Source: Embleya hyalina (GTDB taxonomy: Bacteria; Actinomycetota; Actinomycetes; Streptomycetales; Streptomycetaceae). Taken from it: a stretch of 64,000 nucleotides of DNA. The position numbers were made by a program, and so were the translations under genes. Under the pieces are notes generated by a model. The model was not told the DNA's origin. It was given only the letters and a program-made list of their open reading frames with translations, and ran no database searches. The DNA is taken from assembly GCF_003967355.1 (NCBI RefSeq), contig NZ_BIFH01000033.1, positions 62,001-126,000 of the forward strand, read 5' to 3'. Positions 19,628-30,083 of the stretch are shown here, piece after piece (position 1 is the first letter of the stretch; every line of letters begins with the position of its first letter).

Positions 19628-20104
19628 ATGACCGCGCAGCACCAGCCCCGGCCCGAGCACCCGTCCGACACCGCGGGCGAGGCCGGACCGGATCGGCGCA
19701 CGCTGCTGCGCGGCGCGGCGGTGGTGGGCGCGGTCGGCGTCGCCGGGGTGGCCGTGACCGCCTGCACGACGGAGAACCAGCCCGCGACGCCGCACGAGAA
19801 GAAGCTGCTCGACGGGCCGGTCACGGTGGGTCGGTCCGACGACGTGGTGGTCGGCAAGGGCAAGGTCTACACCGACACCTCGATCGTGGTGACCCAGCCG
19901 GCCAAGGACGATTACAAAGCGTTCGACGCCCGTTGTCCGCACCAGGGCTGTCTGGTCACCAAGGTCGACCAGGGTGTCATCCAGTGCCAGTGCCACGGCA
20001 GCCAGTTCTCGATGAACGACGGTTCGGTCGTGCGCCGACCCGCCAAGCGCGGCCTGACGCCGCTGCCGGTCACCGTCGCGAACGGCGAGATCGTGGTGGG
20101 TTGA
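19628..20104 (+). CDS. Tat-exported Rieske [2Fe-2S] lipoprotein
   Basis: 158 residues from ATG 19628 with AAGGAGA upstream. The N-terminus has a twin-arginine signal (DRRTLLRGA, Arg23-24) followed by a hydrophobic core and a lipobox ending in Cys46 (VTAC), so it should be exported folded and lipid-anchored. The Rieske cluster ligands are Cys103 and His105 (CPHQGC) and Cys120 and His123 (CQCHGSQF), with Cys108 and Cys122 placed for the disulfide of bc1-type Rieske proteins. It is likely an extracytoplasmic electron carrier with an unknown partner. It stands alone between uvrA and uvrC. Confidence 0.88.
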   Translation: MTAQHQPRPEHPSDTAGEAGPDRRTLLRGAAVVGAVGVAGVAVTACTTENQPATPHEKKLLDGPVTVGRSDDVVVGKGKVYTDTSIVVTQPAKDDYKAFDARCPHQGCLVTKVDQGVIQCQCHGSQFSMNDGSVVRRPAKRGLTPLPVTVANGEIVVG

Positions 20105-20143
20105 CCGCGAAAATCTGTTGGAGCCAGCACATAGGGTGGAGAA

Positions 20144-22249
20144 ATGGACCCGTCGTCGTACCGGCCCGCGCCCGGCCAGATCCCGACGTCGCCCGGTGTG
20201 TACCGGTTCAGCGACGAGCACGGGCGCGTGGTCTACGTCGGCAAGGCGAAGAACCTGCGCGCCCGGCTCTCGTCCTACTTCCAGGACCTGGCCAACCTGC
20301 ACCCGCGCACCCAGACCATGGTCACCACCGCCGCCTCGGTGGACTGGACCGTGGTCGGCACCGAGGTCGAGGCGCTCCAGCTCGAATACTCCTGGATCAA
20401 GGAGTTCGACCCGCGCTTCAACGTCAAGTACCGCGACGACAAGAGCTATCCCTCGCTCGCGGTGACGCTGAACGAGGAGTTCCCGCGCGCCCAGGTGATG
20501 CGCGGTCCGCACCGCAAGGGGGTGCGCTACTTCGGGCCGTACGGGCACGCGTGGGCCATCCGCGAGACGCTCGACCTGCTGCTTCGGGTCTTCCCGGTAC
20601 GCACCTGCTCGGCCGGGGTGTTCAAGAACGCCCGCCAGGTGGGCCGGCCCTGCCTGCTCGGCTACATCGGCAAGTGCGCGGCGCCGTGCACCGGCAAGAT
20701 CTCCCCGGAGGACCACCGCGCGCTGGCCGAGGACTTCTGCGAGTTCATGGCCGGGCGCACCGGGCCCTACGTCAAGCGCGTCGAGCGCGAGATGAAGCAG
20801 GCCGCGCAGGCGATGGAATACGAGAAGGCGGCCCGGTTGCGCGACGACCTGGCCGCGCTCACCCGCGCCCTGGAGAAGAACGCGATCGTCTTCGGCGACG
20901 GTACCGACGCCGACGTGATCGCCCTCGCCGAGGACGAACTCGAGGTCGCCGTCCAGATCTTCCACGTGCGCGGCGGTCGGGTGCGCGGCCAGCGCGGCTG
21001 GGTCACCGAGCGGGTCGAGGACGTGGACACCGCCGAGTTGGTCGAGCACTTCCTCCAGCAGCTCTACGGCGAACAGCGCGGCGAGGCGGTGCCGCGCGAG
21101 GTGCTGGTGCCCGCGCTGCCCGCCGACACCGCGGCGCTGAGCGAATGGCTGTGCGAACTGCGCGGCGCCAAGGTCGAGTTGCGGGTGCCGCAACGCGGCG
21201 ACAAGAAGTCGCTCCAGGAGACCGTGCAGCGCAACGCCGCGCAGGCGCTGAACCTGCACAAGCTGCGCCGGGCGGGCGATCTGACCGCCCGCTCGCTGGC
21301 GCTGCAACAGCTGGCCGAGGCACTGGAGATGGACACCGCGCCGCTGCGCATCGAGTGCTACGACATCTCGCACCTCCAGGGCACCGAGGTGGTCGCCTCG
21401 ATGGTGGTCTTCGAGGACGGGCTGCCGCGCAAGAGCGAGTACCGGCGCTTCGCGATCAAGACCTTCGAGGGCCAGGACGACCCGCGCGCGATGCACGAGG
21501 TGCTGACCCGGCGCTTTCGGCGGTACAAGTCCGACCTCGCGCGGGACGCGGCCGGCGACGCCGCGACGGACGCGACGGATACGGAGGGCGCCGACGGCGC
21601 GGAGCACACCGGGCCGATCGACCCCGAGACCGGCAAGCCGAAGCGGTTCGCGTATCCGCCGCAGCTGGTCGTGGTCGACGGCGGGCAGCCCCAGGTCGCC
21701 GCCGCGATGCGGGCCCTGGAGGAGGCCGGCGTGGTGGACGTCACCGTGTGCGGCCTGGCCAAGCGGCTCGAAGAGGTCTGGGTCCCGGGGGAGGACGACC
21801 CCATCGTGCTCCCGCGCAGCAGCGGCGAGGCGCTGCTGATGCTCCAGCGCATCCGCGACGAGGCGCACCGCTTCGCGATCACCTACCACCGGGCCAAACG
21901 CTCCAAGGCGATGACCGCGAGCGCGCTGGACGACATCCCCGGCCTGGGCGAGACCCGGCGCAAGGCGGTGCTCGCGCACTTCGGCTCGCTCAAGCGCCTG
22001 CGCGCGGCCCGGATCGAACAGATCACCGAGGTGCCCGGCATCGGTCGGGCCACCGCGGCGGCGATCGTGGCGGCGCTCGCCACGCGCGCGCCCGCGGCTC
22101 CCGCCGTGAACACCGCCACGGGCGAGATCATGGAGGAGGACGACGCTGCCGGCGCCGACGACGGTGTCGGCGCGGCGGACGAGGCGGTCCCGGTTGTACC
22201 CCCGAGGCAGGAACCAGCAGGAGGAAGCGTTGAACTCGCCCAGCCGTAG
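20144..22249 (+). CDS. uvrC: UvrABC excision nuclease subunit C
   Basis: 701 residues from ATG 20144. The N-terminal GIY-YIG nuclease domain shows GVYRF and [10 protein letters not shown], making the 3' cut. A UVR domain lies near residues 207-242 ([22 protein letters not shown] region). The RNase H-like 5' nuclease shows CYDISHLQG and VVVDGGQPQ with catalytic aspartates. Two helix-hairpin-helix units ([13 protein letters not shown] and [12 protein letters not shown]) end the conserved part. An acidic insert of about 30 residues near 470-500 and a 55-residue Ala/Asp-rich tail are extras. It heads a string with rapZ, glmR and whiA. Confidence 0.96.
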   Translation: MDPSSYRPAPGQIPTSPGVYRFSDEHGRVVYVGKAKNLRARLSSYFQDLANLHPRTQTMVTTAASVDWTVVGTEVEALQLEYSWIKEFDPRFNVKYRDDKSYPSLAVTLNEEFPRAQVMRGPHRKGVRYFGPYGHAWAIRETLDLLLRVFPVRTCSAGVFKNARQVGRPCLLGYIGKCAAPCTGKISPEDHRALAEDFCEFMAGRTGPYVKRVEREMKQAAQAMEYEKAARLRDDLAALTRALEKNAIVFGDGTDADVIALAEDELEVAVQIFHVRGGRVRGQRGWVTERVEDVDTAELVEHFLQQLYGEQRGEAVPREVLVPALPADTAALSEWLCELRGAKVELRVPQRGDKKSLQETVQRNAAQALNLHKLRRAGDLTARSLALQQLAEALEMDTAPLRIECYDISHLQGTEVVASMVVFEDGLPRKSEYRRFAIKTFEGQDDPRAMHEVLTRRFRRYKSDLARDAAGDAATDATDTEGADGAEHTGPIDPETGKPKRFAYPPQLVVVDGGQPQVAAAMRALEEAGVVDVTVCGLAKRLEEVWVPGEDDPIVLPRSSGEALLMLQRIRDEAHRFAITYHRAKRSKAMTASALDDIPGLGETRRKAVLAHFGSLKRLRAARIEQITEVPGIGRATAAAIVAALATRAPAAPAVNTATGEIMEEDDAAGADDGVGAADEAVPVVPPRQEPAGGSVELAQP

Positions 22250-22273
22250 GTGCGGCACGCACCGGGGGGACGC

Positions 22274-23167
22274 ATGAGTACCGAGAGCACGAACGACGAG
22301 GTCGAGGGCACCCCGGAGCTGGTGATCATCTCCGGCATGTCCGGCGCCGGTCGCAGCACCGCCGCCAAGGGCATGGAGGACCTCGGCTGGTTCGTGGTGG
22401 ACAACCTGCCGCCGTCGCTGATCCCCGCCATGGTCGACCTCGGGGCCCGCACGCAAGGGGCGGTCGCGCGGATAGCGGTCGTCGTCGACGTGCGCGGACG
22501 GACCTTCTTCGACGACCTGCGCTCCGCGCTCGGCGAGCTGGACGCGTCCGGCGTGGTGCGTCGGATCGTCTTCCTGGAGGCCTCCGACGACGTGCTGGTG
22601 CGCCGCTTCGAAGGGGTCCGCCGGCCGCACCCGCTCCAGGACGACGGCCGCATCCCCGACGGCATCGCCCGCGAGCGCGAACTGCTGCGCGAACTGCGCG
22701 GCGAGGCCGACCTGGTGATCGACACCTCCGACCTGAACGTGCACCAGCTGCGGGCCCGGATGGACGACCGGTTCGCCGGCTCCGGCGAGCCGCAGCTGCG
22801 CGCCACGGTGATGTCCTTCGGCTTCAAGTACGGCCTGCCCGTGGACGCCGACCTGGTGGTCGACTGCCGCTTCCTGCCCAACCCGCACTGGATCCCGGAG
22901 CTGCGCCCGCACACCGGCATGGACGAGGCGGTCAGCCGCTACGTGTTCGACCAGCCCGGCGCGAAGGAGTTCCTGGACCGCTACGCCGAACTGCTGCACA
23001 TCGTCACCGAGGGCTACCGGCGCGAGGGCAAGCGCTACGTCACGCTCGCGGTGGGATGCACCGGCGGCAAGCACCGCAGCGTCGCGATGGCCGAACGCCT
23101 CGCCCGCCGGCTCACCGAGGACGGCCTGGACACCGTCCTCGTGCACCGCGACATGGGTAGGGAATGA
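22274..23167 (+). CDS. rapZ: RapZ/YvcJ-family nucleotide-binding protein
   Basis: 297 residues from ATG 22274 with GGGGGGA four bases upstream; the GTG at 22250 lacks a ribosome site. The P-loop reads GMSGAGRST, with arginine where most have lysine, a form I know from other actinobacterial copies. The C-terminal domain has the conserved FGFKYGLPVDADLV and GCTGGKHRSVAMAE. In E. coli RapZ controls glucosamine-6-phosphate synthesis through small RNAs; in Gram-positive bacteria the role is less clear. Its stop overlaps the glmR start (ATGA), indicating coupled translation. Confidence 0.92.
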   Translation: MSTESTNDEVEGTPELVIISGMSGAGRSTAAKGMEDLGWFVVDNLPPSLIPAMVDLGARTQGAVARIAVVVDVRGRTFFDDLRSALGELDASGVVRRIVFLEASDDVLVRRFEGVRRPHPLQDDGRIPDGIARERELLRELRGEADLVIDTSDLNVHQLRARMDDRFAGSGEPQLRATVMSFGFKYGLPVDADLVVDCRFLPNPHWIPELRPHTGMDEAVSRYVFDQPGAKEFLDRYAELLHIVTEGYRREGKRYVTLAVGCTGGKHRSVAMAERLARRLTEDGLDTVLVHRDMGRE

Positions 23168-24129
23168 GCGGCCCCAAGGTGGTCGCCCTGGGCGGCGGAC
23201 ACGGCCTCTCCGCCTCGCTGGCGGCGCTGCGCCGGCTCACCGACGACCTGACGGCGATCGTCACGGTCGCCGACGACGGCGGCTCCAGCGGGCGGCTGCG
23301 CAAGGACCTGGGCGTATTGCCGCCGGGCGATCTGCGGATGGCGCTGGCCGCGCTGTGCGGCGACGACGAGTGGGGGGTGACCTGGAGCCGGGTCATCCAG
23401 CACCGGTTCCGCCGCGAGGGCGAGCTGAACGGGCACGCGGTCGGCAACCTGCTCCTCGTCGGTCTGTGGGAACTGATGGACGACCCGATCGCGGCACTGG
23501 ACTGGATGGGCAGGCTGCTCGGCGCGCACGGGCGGGTGTTGCCGATGTCGGCGGTCCCGCTCGACATCGAGGCGGACGTCGCCGGGCACGATCCCGCCCA
23601 CCCGGAGCGGGTGTCCACGGTGCGCGGGCAGGCCCAGGTCGCGGTCACCCCGGGCGACGTGCGCGGGATCCGGCTGCTCCCGGCCGATCCGCCGGCCGTG
23701 CCCGAGGCGGTCGCGGCGGTCCGTGACGCCGATTGGGTGGTTGTCGGGCCCGGTTCGTGGTTCACCTCGGTACTGCCCCACCTGCTCGTTCCCGAGTTGG
23801 CGGCGGCGCTGGTGGAGACCAAGGCCAGGCGGCTGTTGGCGCTGAATCTGGCCCCGCAACCGGGCGAGACGGCGGGTTTCTCGCCGCAGCAGCACCTGGA
23901 GGTGCTGGCCGCGCACGCCCCGGGACTGACCTTTGACATCGTCCTCGGCGACCGCGACCGTGTGGAGGACGTACCGGGCCTGGAACGGGCCACGGCGGCG
24001 CTCGGTGGACACGTCCATCTGGCCCCCGTTTCGGCGGTCGACGGCTCGCCGCGACACGACCCCGAACGGTTGGCCTCGGCCTACGGCCGGATCTTCGTCG
24101 ATCGTGAAAGGATCGCTCCATGGCGATGA
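23164..24129 (+). CDS. glmR: GlmR/YvcK-family (CofD-like) protein
   Basis: 321 residues; ATG 23164 overlaps the rapZ stop. The start [11 protein letters not shown] and the following [18 protein letters not shown] and PPGDLRMAL are the nucleotide-sugar-binding loops of the YvcK/CofD-like fold. YvcK proteins bind UDP-GlcNAc and regulate flow into cell-wall precursors; the old name is gluconeogenesis factor. It overlaps whiA by ten bases, in the arrangement rapZ-yvcK-whiA that is conserved in Gram-positive bacteria. Confidence 0.92.
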   Translation: MSGPKVVALGGGHGLSASLAALRRLTDDLTAIVTVADDGGSSGRLRKDLGVLPPGDLRMALAALCGDDEWGVTWSRVIQHRFRREGELNGHAVGNLLLVGLWELMDDPIAALDWMGRLLGAHGRVLPMSAVPLDIEADVAGHDPAHPERVSTVRGQAQVAVTPGDVRGIRLLPADPPAVPEAVAAVRDADWVVVGPGSWFTSVLPHLLVPELAAALVETKARRLLALNLAPQPGETAGFSPQQHLEVLAAHAPGLTFDIVLGDRDRVEDVPGLERATAALGGHVHLAPVSAVDGSPRHDPERLASAYGRIFVDRERIAPWR

Positions 24130-25100
24130 CGGCAGCAGTGAAGGACGAGCTCAGCCGCCTCCCGGTCACCCGGTCGTGCTGTCGCAAGGCGGAGGTCTCC
24201 GCGCTCTTGCGCTTCGCGGGCGGACTGCACATCGTGGGCGGGCGAATCGTCATCGAGGCGGAGCTGGACACCGCGATGGCCGCGCGCCGGCTGCGCAAGG
24301 ACATCCTCGAGGTCTACGGGCACGGCTCGGACCTGGTCGTGGTGGCACCCGGCGGGCTGCGCCGCGGCAGTCGCTACGTGGTCCGGGTCGCGGTCGGCGG
24401 CGATCAGCTGGCCCGCCAGACCGGGCTGCTGGACGCGCGGGGACGACCGGTACGCGGACTGCCGCCCCAGGTCGTCTCGGGTGCCACGTGCGACGCGGAG
24501 GCCGCCTGGCGCGGCGCGTTCCTGGCGCACGGCTCGCTCACCGAACCCGGCCGCTCCTCGGCGCTCGAAGTGACCTGCCCCGGCTCGGAGGCGGCGCTCG
24601 CCCTGGTCGGCGCGGCCCGTCGGCTGGGCCTGGCGGCCAAGTCGCGCGAGGTGCGCGGGGTGGACCGGGTGGTGGTCCGCGACGGCGACGCGATCGGCGC
24701 GCTGCTCACCCGGCTCGGCGCGCACGAGAGCGTGCTGGCCTGGGAGGAGCGGCGGATGCGCCGCGAGGTGCGGGCCACGGCGAACCGGCTGGCCAACTTC
24801 GACGACGCGAACCTGCGCCGCTCGGCCCGGGCGGCGGTGGCCGCGGGGGCACGGGTGCAGCGGGCGTTGGAGATCCTGGGCGAGGAGGTCCCGGAGCACC
24901 TGGCGGCGGCCGGCAAGCTGCGGCTCGACCACAAGCAGGCGTCCCTGGAGGAACTGGGCGGGCTGGCCGAGCCGCCGCTGACCAAGGACGCGGTCGCGGG
25001 TCGCATCCGCCGCCTGCTGGCGATGGCCGACAAGCGCGCGGGCGAGCTGGGCATGCCCGGCACCGACGCCGGCTTGTCCGTGGACATACTCGTGTCCTGA
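24120..25100 (+). CDS. whiA: sporulation regulator WhiA
   Basis: 326 residues from ATG 24120 (an ATG two codons later is possible). The N-terminal two thirds form a degenerate LAGLIDADG homing-endonuclease-like fold ([15 protein letters not shown], then [15 protein letters not shown]) and the C-terminal part has a helix-turn-helix ([25 protein letters not shown]). In Streptomyces WhiA acts with WhiB to stop aerial growth and start sporulation septation, binding DNA such as the ftsZ promoter. Its presence supports a spore-forming actinomycete. It ends the uvrC-rapZ-glmR-whiA string. Confidence 0.96.
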   Translation: MAMTAAVKDELSRLPVTRSCCRKAEVSALLRFAGGLHIVGGRIVIEAELDTAMAARRLRKDILEVYGHGSDLVVVAPGGLRRGSRYVVRVAVGGDQLARQTGLLDARGRPVRGLPPQVVSGATCDAEAAWRGAFLAHGSLTEPGRSSALEVTCPGSEAALALVGAARRLGLAAKSREVRGVDRVVVRDGDAIGALLTRLGAHESVLAWEERRMRREVRATANRLANFDDANLRRSARAAVAAGARVQRALEILGEEVPEHLAAAGKLRLDHKQASLEELGGLAEPPLTKDAVAGRIRRLLAMADKRAGELGMPGTDAGLSVDILVS

Positions 25101-25188
25101 ACGCTCCCGGGAACGCCGGGCCCGACCGGCGCGGGCGACTCGAACACACGGACCGGCACGCGGGCCCGGTGCGCGAGCCAAAACCATT

Positions 25189-25236
25189 CGAAGGCGTCGG
25201 TCCGCGAGACATAGGGTCTCCGGATCGGCGCCTTCG
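25189..25236 (+). terminator. long imperfect hairpin after whiA
   Basis: Left arm 25189-25210 and right arm 25216-25236 pair over 21 positions with one bulged C and two G-U pairs around the loop ATAGG. It is in the 186-base gap between whiA and the acetyltransferase gene and could end the whiA transcript. A TAGGGT -10-like hexamer lies inside it at 25212-25217, so a regulatory role cannot be excluded. Confidence 0.55.
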
Positions 25237-25286
25237 CCCGTAGTCGCGGAGGGAAGGCCGCGTACGCGAGGGAAGGAACCACCACC

Positions 25287-26531
25287 GTGGACGTCCGCAC
25301 GATCGACGAAGACGAGATCATCCCGTGGACCGCCGCCGTCGGCGTCGGCTTTCTCCGAGTCCCCGACGGCTCCAAGGAGAACCGGGAGAAGCGGTTGGCC
25401 CACTGGCGCGAGCGGGCCGACCTGGCCAGGACGCGCGGCGCCTTCGACGGGGACCGTTGCGTGGGCACCTTCCGCAGCTTCGCCACCGGGCTGACCGTGC
25501 CCGGCGGCGCGATCGTGCCGGTGTCGGCGATCACCAACGTGACCGTCTCGCCCACCCACCGCCGGCGCGGGCTGCTGACCGAGATGATGCGGCTCGACCT
25601 GGCGGACGCCGCCGCGCGCGGCGAGATGCTGGCCATCCTGATCGCCGCCGAGTACCGCATCTACGGCCGGTTCGGATTCGGCGTGGCCACCGAATACCAG
25701 AAGTTCACGCTCGACACGCTGCGCACCGACTTCGCCCCCGACGCGCCGGTCGAGGAGGGCGGGCGGGTCGAGCTGGTCACCCCCGAGGAGGTGGCCGAGC
25801 TGGGTCCGCCGCTGCACGAGGAGTTCCGCGGGCTGCGCGCGGGCGCGATCGGCCGCACGCCGCTGTGGTGGGCCAACTACACCGGTCTGGACCCGTCCCC
25901 CGTGCATCCGGCGCCGCCCCGCTTCCACGCGATCTACCGCGACCCGTCCGGGAAGGTCGCCGGCCTGGTCTCCTATCGCACCGACGACCACTGGGACGAG
26001 TTCGTCCCCAAGGTGACGCTGACCGTGGACTCGCTGATGGCGCTGACCCCGGCGGCCGAGTTCGCGCTGTGGCGGTTCTGCGCGAGCGTGGACTACGTGG
26101 AGAAGATCGAGGCCGCCGACCGCAGCCCCGACGAACTGTTGCCGATGCTGGTCACCGATCCCCGGGCGATCACCACGCAGACCCGCCGGGACTTCGTCTG
26201 GACCCGGATCCTGGACGCGCCCGCCGCGTTCTCCGCGCGCACCTACGGTGCCCGGGACCGGCTCGTGGTCGAGGTCGTCGACGATCTCGGGTACGCGGCA
26301 GGCCGGTTCGCGATCGACGGCGGACTCGACGGCGGCACGTGCGTGCCGACGGGGGAGCCGGCCGAACTGGCCCTGGACGTGGCCACGCTCGGCGCGTTGT
26401 ACCTGGGTTCGGGATCGCCCGTACGGCTGGCCGTGGCCGGGCGAATATCCGAATTGTCACCCGGTGCCGCCGAGCGGGCCGAGGCATTGTTGCGGACGCC
26501 GCGCGAGCCGTGGTGCCCCGACTGGTTCTGA
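25287..26531 (+). CDS. Eis-like GNAT N-acetyltransferase
   Basis: 414 residues from GTG 25287 with GGGAAGGAA upstream. It has the three-part Eis layout: an N-terminal GNAT domain with the acetyl-CoA loop VSPTHRRRGLLTEMM near residue 95 and IYGRFGFGVATEY, a second degenerate GNAT-like domain, and a C-terminal sterol-carrier-like domain (about 310-405). It ends with PWCPDWF, an Eis-type C-terminus with a terminal carboxylate near the active site. Family members acetylate aminoglycosides or protein lysines; the substrate here is unknown. It stands alone with its own gap on both sides. Confidence 0.85.
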   Translation: MDVRTIDEDEIIPWTAAVGVGFLRVPDGSKENREKRLAHWRERADLARTRGAFDGDRCVGTFRSFATGLTVPGGAIVPVSAITNVTVSPTHRRRGLLTEMMRLDLADAAARGEMLAILIAAEYRIYGRFGFGVATEYQKFTLDTLRTDFAPDAPVEEGGRVELVTPEEVAELGPPLHEEFRGLRAGAIGRTPLWWANYTGLDPSPVHPAPPRFHAIYRDPSGKVAGLVSYRTDDHWDEFVPKVTLTVDSLMALTPAAEFALWRFCASVDYVEKIEAADRSPDELLPMLVTDPRAITTQTRRDFVWTRILDAPAAFSARTYGARDRLVVEVVDDLGYAAGRFAIDGGLDGGTCVPTGEPAELALDVATLGALYLGSGSPVRLAVAGRISELSPGAAERAEALLRTPREPWCPDWF

Positions 26532-26623
26532 CCACATCGTGGAATCTTTGCGCGTAGCTTCGACCGAATATGACCGTCAGTCAGGTCTCGTGTACCACGC
26601 GGTGGGTGCCGTAGCATGCGCAA

Positions 26624-26660
26624 CACCCGAGCGCAGGAGTCACGTTCCATCCCTCGGGTG
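26624..26660. promoter_or_regulatory. inverted repeat upstream of the M14 peptidase gene
   Basis: CACCCGAG (26624-26631) and CTCGGGTG (26653-26660) are perfect 8-bp arms 21 bases apart, 51 bases before the peptidase start. This could be a leader hairpin or a regulator site. Confidence 0.35.
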
Positions 26661-26711
26661 GTGATTCCGCGCCTTACCCGTATGCACGCCTAACCCACGA
26701 CTGGGGGGTCG

Positions 26712-29700
26712 ATGAGGCGTCATCGTTCCACGGGCACCACCAAACGAGTTCGGCTGGCCACAACGGGGATCGCGGCGCTTTCGCTGGCACTGGGTCTGTT
26801 GACCGCAGCGCCGGCGAGCACCGCGGCACCCGCCGCCGGTCCCGGCTCCTATCCCGAAGTGACCAGCGCACCGCCGGAAGCGAAGCTTCCTCCGGCGGGC
26901 GACAACGGTCCGCAGTCCTACACGGTCAAGGCCGACTCCGCCCAGGTGAAGCAGATCTTCGCCCTGGGCGTGGACCGCCACGAGACGAAGGCCACCAAGG
27001 CCGCCGACGGCAAGGCCGAGCTGGAGGTGATCCTGAGCGATGCCCAGGTCGCCAAGCTGCGTGCCGCCGGCATCGCGGTGGAGGCGAAGTCCCAGGCGCA
27101 GAACCGCTCGGCGGCTCCGGCCGCGGCGGGCGTCTTCCGCAAGTACAGCGGTCCGGGCGGCCTCGGCGCCGAGTTGGTGCAACTCGCCAAGGACCACCCG
27201 GACATCGCCAAGACCGTCAGCATCGGCAAGACCGTGCTCGGGCAGGACATCCTCGCGGTCAAGGTGACCAAGAACGTCCGCACCAGCCCCGACGGGTCCA
27301 AGCCCGCCGTGTTGTACATGTCCAACCAGCACGCGCGCGAGTGGATCACGCCGGAGATGACCCGCCGGCTCCTGCACCACTACGTGGACGGCTACGGCAC
27401 CGACGCCGAGGCGACCCAACTGGTCGCGGACAACGAGTTGTGGTTCGTGATCTCGGCCAACCCCGACGGCTACGACTGGACCTTCCAGACCGGCCAGCGG
27501 TTGTGGCGCAAGAACCTGCGCGACAACAACGGCGACGGGGTGATCACCGCCGGCGACGGCGTCGACCTCAACCGCAACTTCGACTACAAGTGGGGCTACG
27601 ACAACGAGGGCTCCTCGCCCGACCCGCTGAACGAGACCTACCGCGGCCCCGCCCCGTCCTCCGAGCCGGAGACCCGGGCGATCGAGGGCTTCGCCGGGCA
27701 CATCAAGGCCAAGTTCGTGGTCAACTACCACTCCGCCGCCCAGTTGATCCTGTACGGGGTCGGCTCGCAGGTGGCCACGCCCAGCCCCGACGACGAGATC
27801 ATGGTCGCGCTCGCGGGCGACGACGCGCACCCGGCCGTCGCGGACTACGACCCCGACCTGTCCGCCGAGCTGTACGTGACCAACGGCGACACCGACGGGC
27901 AGATGAACGAGGCGTACAAGACGCTCTCGTTCACCCCCGAGATGTCCACGTGCGCCACGGCCGCCGGCTACCTGCCGGACGACCCGTACACGGTGGAGAA
28001 CTGCGGCAGCATCTTCGGCTTCCCGAACGACGAGACGCTGGTCGGGATGGAGTACGCCAAGAACCAGGCGTTCGCGGTGTCGGTGGCCAAGTCGGCCAAG
28101 GACCCCGACGACCCGATCTCCTCGGTCGGGCGCAAGGCCCCCGACCTGATCGCCGACCGGTTCGAGCACTCCTACGCCGAGGACCGCGACGACCAGACCG
28201 TCGCCGTGATCGCCAAACGTTCGCTGACCAACCGCAAGCTCAACTACCGCGTCAACGGCGGCCCGGCCAAGACCGCGGGCGTCAAGGAGTGGAAGGGCGG
28301 CAAGCGGTACGGCGAGCAGGGTTCGGCCTACTACGCCGAATACCGGGGCGACATCAAGAAGGTGCGCACCGGTGACCGGATCGAGGTGTGGTTCACCGGC
28401 GACAAGGCCGGCACCGGCAAGGTGGAGAGCGACCGCTTCACCTTCACGGTGGAGAGCGGCATCGCCGAGAAGACCGAGACGCTGGTCCTGGCCAACGAGG
28501 ACTACAAGGGCGTCAACCCGACCTACCCGCCGAACACCGTCGGTCCCAAGTACGCGCAGCAGTACGTGGACGCGCTGGCGGCCAACGGCATCAAGGCGGC
28601 CGTCTACGACGTCGACAGGCTCGGCGCACCGCACCACCTCGGCGTGCTCTCGCACTTCAAGGGCGTGTTCTGGTACCTCGGCGACAACCGACTGACCACG
28701 GACGCGGCCCGGGAGAACACCGACGTCCAGGGCGACATCTACCAGGACGCCCAGGTCACGCCACTGGTCCAGGACTTGACCGTCAACGTGCGCGACTACC
28801 TCAACGAGGGCGGCAAGCTGGCCTACCTCGGCGAGACCGCGGGCTACTACGGTCCCCTGCGCAGCGCCGCGGGCGGCGGCATCTACTACGGCCTGAACGG
28901 GCACCCGGACCAGCCCTGCAAGGTCACCGTCGACCCGACGAGCGACTGTCTGATCGTCTCCGACGACTTCACCCAGTACTGGCTCGGCGCCTTCGATCGT
29001 TCGGCGACCAACGGCGCCTCCGGCGTGGTCGGTTCGGCCGCGCCCTTCGAGGGCATCGACAAGCCGCTGCCGGGCACCGCGTCCAACCCGCTGAACGAGG
29101 CGGGCGGATTCCTGCCCACCAGTTCGATCCTGACGCCGGACAAGTTCCCGATGTTCGACAGCCGTTCGGTGGCGACCTACTCGGGCAACACGTCCGGGCC
29201 GTACACCCCGGCCGAGGGCAAGTGGTACATCAACGGCCTGCACACGGACAACGCGTACAAGCGACTGACCCGCACGATCGACCTCACCGGGGTCACCGCG
29301 GCGGACGCGGCGAAGCTCACCGCGCAGTTCTCGTACGACACCGAGCGGGCCTGGGACCACGCGATCGTGGAGGCGCACACGGTCGGCGCCGAGGACTGGA
29401 CGACGCTCCCGGACCTGAACGGGAACAGCACCACCAAGCCGCCCACCTCCTGTGAGGGCGGCGACCTGGTGGCCACCCACCCGCAGTTGAAGCACTACCT
29501 CACGGTGACCACCCCCAAGTGCCTGAGCACCGGCACCACCGGGTCGTGGAACGCGTTCACCGGCAACTCGGGCGGCTGGAAGCCGGTCGCGTTCGACCTG
29601 TCCGCGTACGCGGGCAAGAAGATCGAGGTGTCGATCGCGTACGTGAGCGACGCGAACACCGGCGGCACCGGCCTGTTCGTGGACGACACCAAGGTCGTCA

Positions 29701-29939
29701 CCGCGGCGGGTGTCCGGGACGCCGAGGCGTTCGAGACCGGTCTGGGCCCGTGGGTCCTGGCCGGCCCGCCGCCCGGTGACCAGGCGCTGGTCGGCTTCAG
29801 CCGCAGCCAGGCCGCGTTCGGCACGTCGGTGATCGCCACCGACGACACCCTGCTCGTCGGCTTCGGCCTGGAGCAGTTGGCCACCGCGGAGGACCGCAAG
29901 GTCTTCATGGACCGCATGTTGCGGGAGCTGTACAAGTAG
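26712..29939 (+). CDS. large secreted zinc carboxypeptidase (M14)
   Basis: 1075 residues from ATG 26712 with GGGGGG upstream. A Sec signal peptide spans about residues 1-39 (basic start, hydrophobic core, then APASTAAPA). After a propeptide-like region the M14 domain shows the zinc motif NQHAREW (His-x-x-Glu), substrate residues in DLNRNF, the third ligand in NYHSAAQ and the catalytic Glu in FTPEMSTC. The long C-terminal half has beta-rich repeats related to the accessory domains of immune inhibitor A-type and other large exported peptidases. It should be an extracellular protein-degrading enzyme. Two hairpins follow the stop. Confidence 0.92.
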   Translation: MRRHRSTGTTKRVRLATTGIAALSLALGLLTAAPASTAAPAAGPGSYPEVTSAPPEAKLPPAGDNGPQSYTVKADSAQVKQIFALGVDRHETKATKAADGKAELEVILSDAQVAKLRAAGIAVEAKSQAQNRSAAPAAAGVFRKYSGPGGLGAELVQLAKDHPDIAKTVSIGKTVLGQDILAVKVTKNVRTSPDGSKPAVLYMSNQHAREWITPEMTRRLLHHYVDGYGTDAEATQLVADNELWFVISANPDGYDWTFQTGQRLWRKNLRDNNGDGVITAGDGVDLNRNFDYKWGYDNEGSSPDPLNETYRGPAPSSEPETRAIEGFAGHIKAKFVVNYHSAAQLILYGVGSQVATPSPDDEIMVALAGDDAHPAVADYDPDLSAELYVTNGDTDGQMNEAYKTLSFTPEMSTCATAAGYLPDDPYTVENCGSIFGFPNDETLVGMEYAKNQAFAVSVAKSAKDPDDPISSVGRKAPDLIADRFEHSYAEDRDDQTVAVIAKRSLTNRKLNYRVNGGPAKTAGVKEWKGGKRYGEQGSAYYAEYRGDIKKVRTGDRIEVWFTGDKAGTGKVESDRFTFTVESGIAEKTETLVLANEDYKGVNPTYPPNTVGPKYAQQYVDALAANGIKAAVYDVDRLGAPHHLGVLSHFKGVFWYLGDNRLTTDAARENTDVQGDIYQDAQVTPLVQDLTVNVRDYLNEGGKLAYLGETAGYYGPLRSAAGGGIYYGLNGHPDQPCKVTVDPTSDCLIVSDDFTQYWLGAFDRSATNGASGVVGSAAPFEGIDKPLPGTASNPLNEAGGFLPTSSILTPDKFPMFDSRSVATYSGNTSGPYTPAEGKWYINGLHTDNAYKRLTRTIDLTGVTAADAAKLTAQFSYDTERAWDHAIVEAHTVGAEDWTTLPDLNGNSTTKPPTSCEGGDLVATHPQLKHYLTVTTPKCLSTGTTGSWNAFTGNSGGWKPVAFDLSAYAGKKIEVSIAYVSDANTGGTGLFVDDTKVVTAAGVRDAEAFETGLGPWVLAGPPPGDQALVGFSRSQAAFGTSVIATDDTLLVGFGLEQLATAEDRKVFMDRMLRELYK

Positions 29940-29960
29940 GCGCGAGCGCGTGTGATCGAC

Positions 29961-30022
29961 CCACCGGTGAAAACCGGTGGCCGTGACACCGGCCCCCGGC
30001 GGAGACTTCTCCGCCGGGGGCC
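29961..30022 (+). terminator. double hairpin after the M14 gene
   Basis: A first hairpin has an 8-bp stem and a GAAA loop (29961-29980). The second has a 14-bp perfect stem (29991-30004 with 30009-30022) and loop ACTT, followed by ATTAAC. Together they make a strong terminator. Confidence 0.85.
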
Positions 30023-30083
30023 ATTAACGTCTCTGCGCACATGCGAGTTCCCGCATGCGCACTTCTTTCGGGGGGATTTCTTC

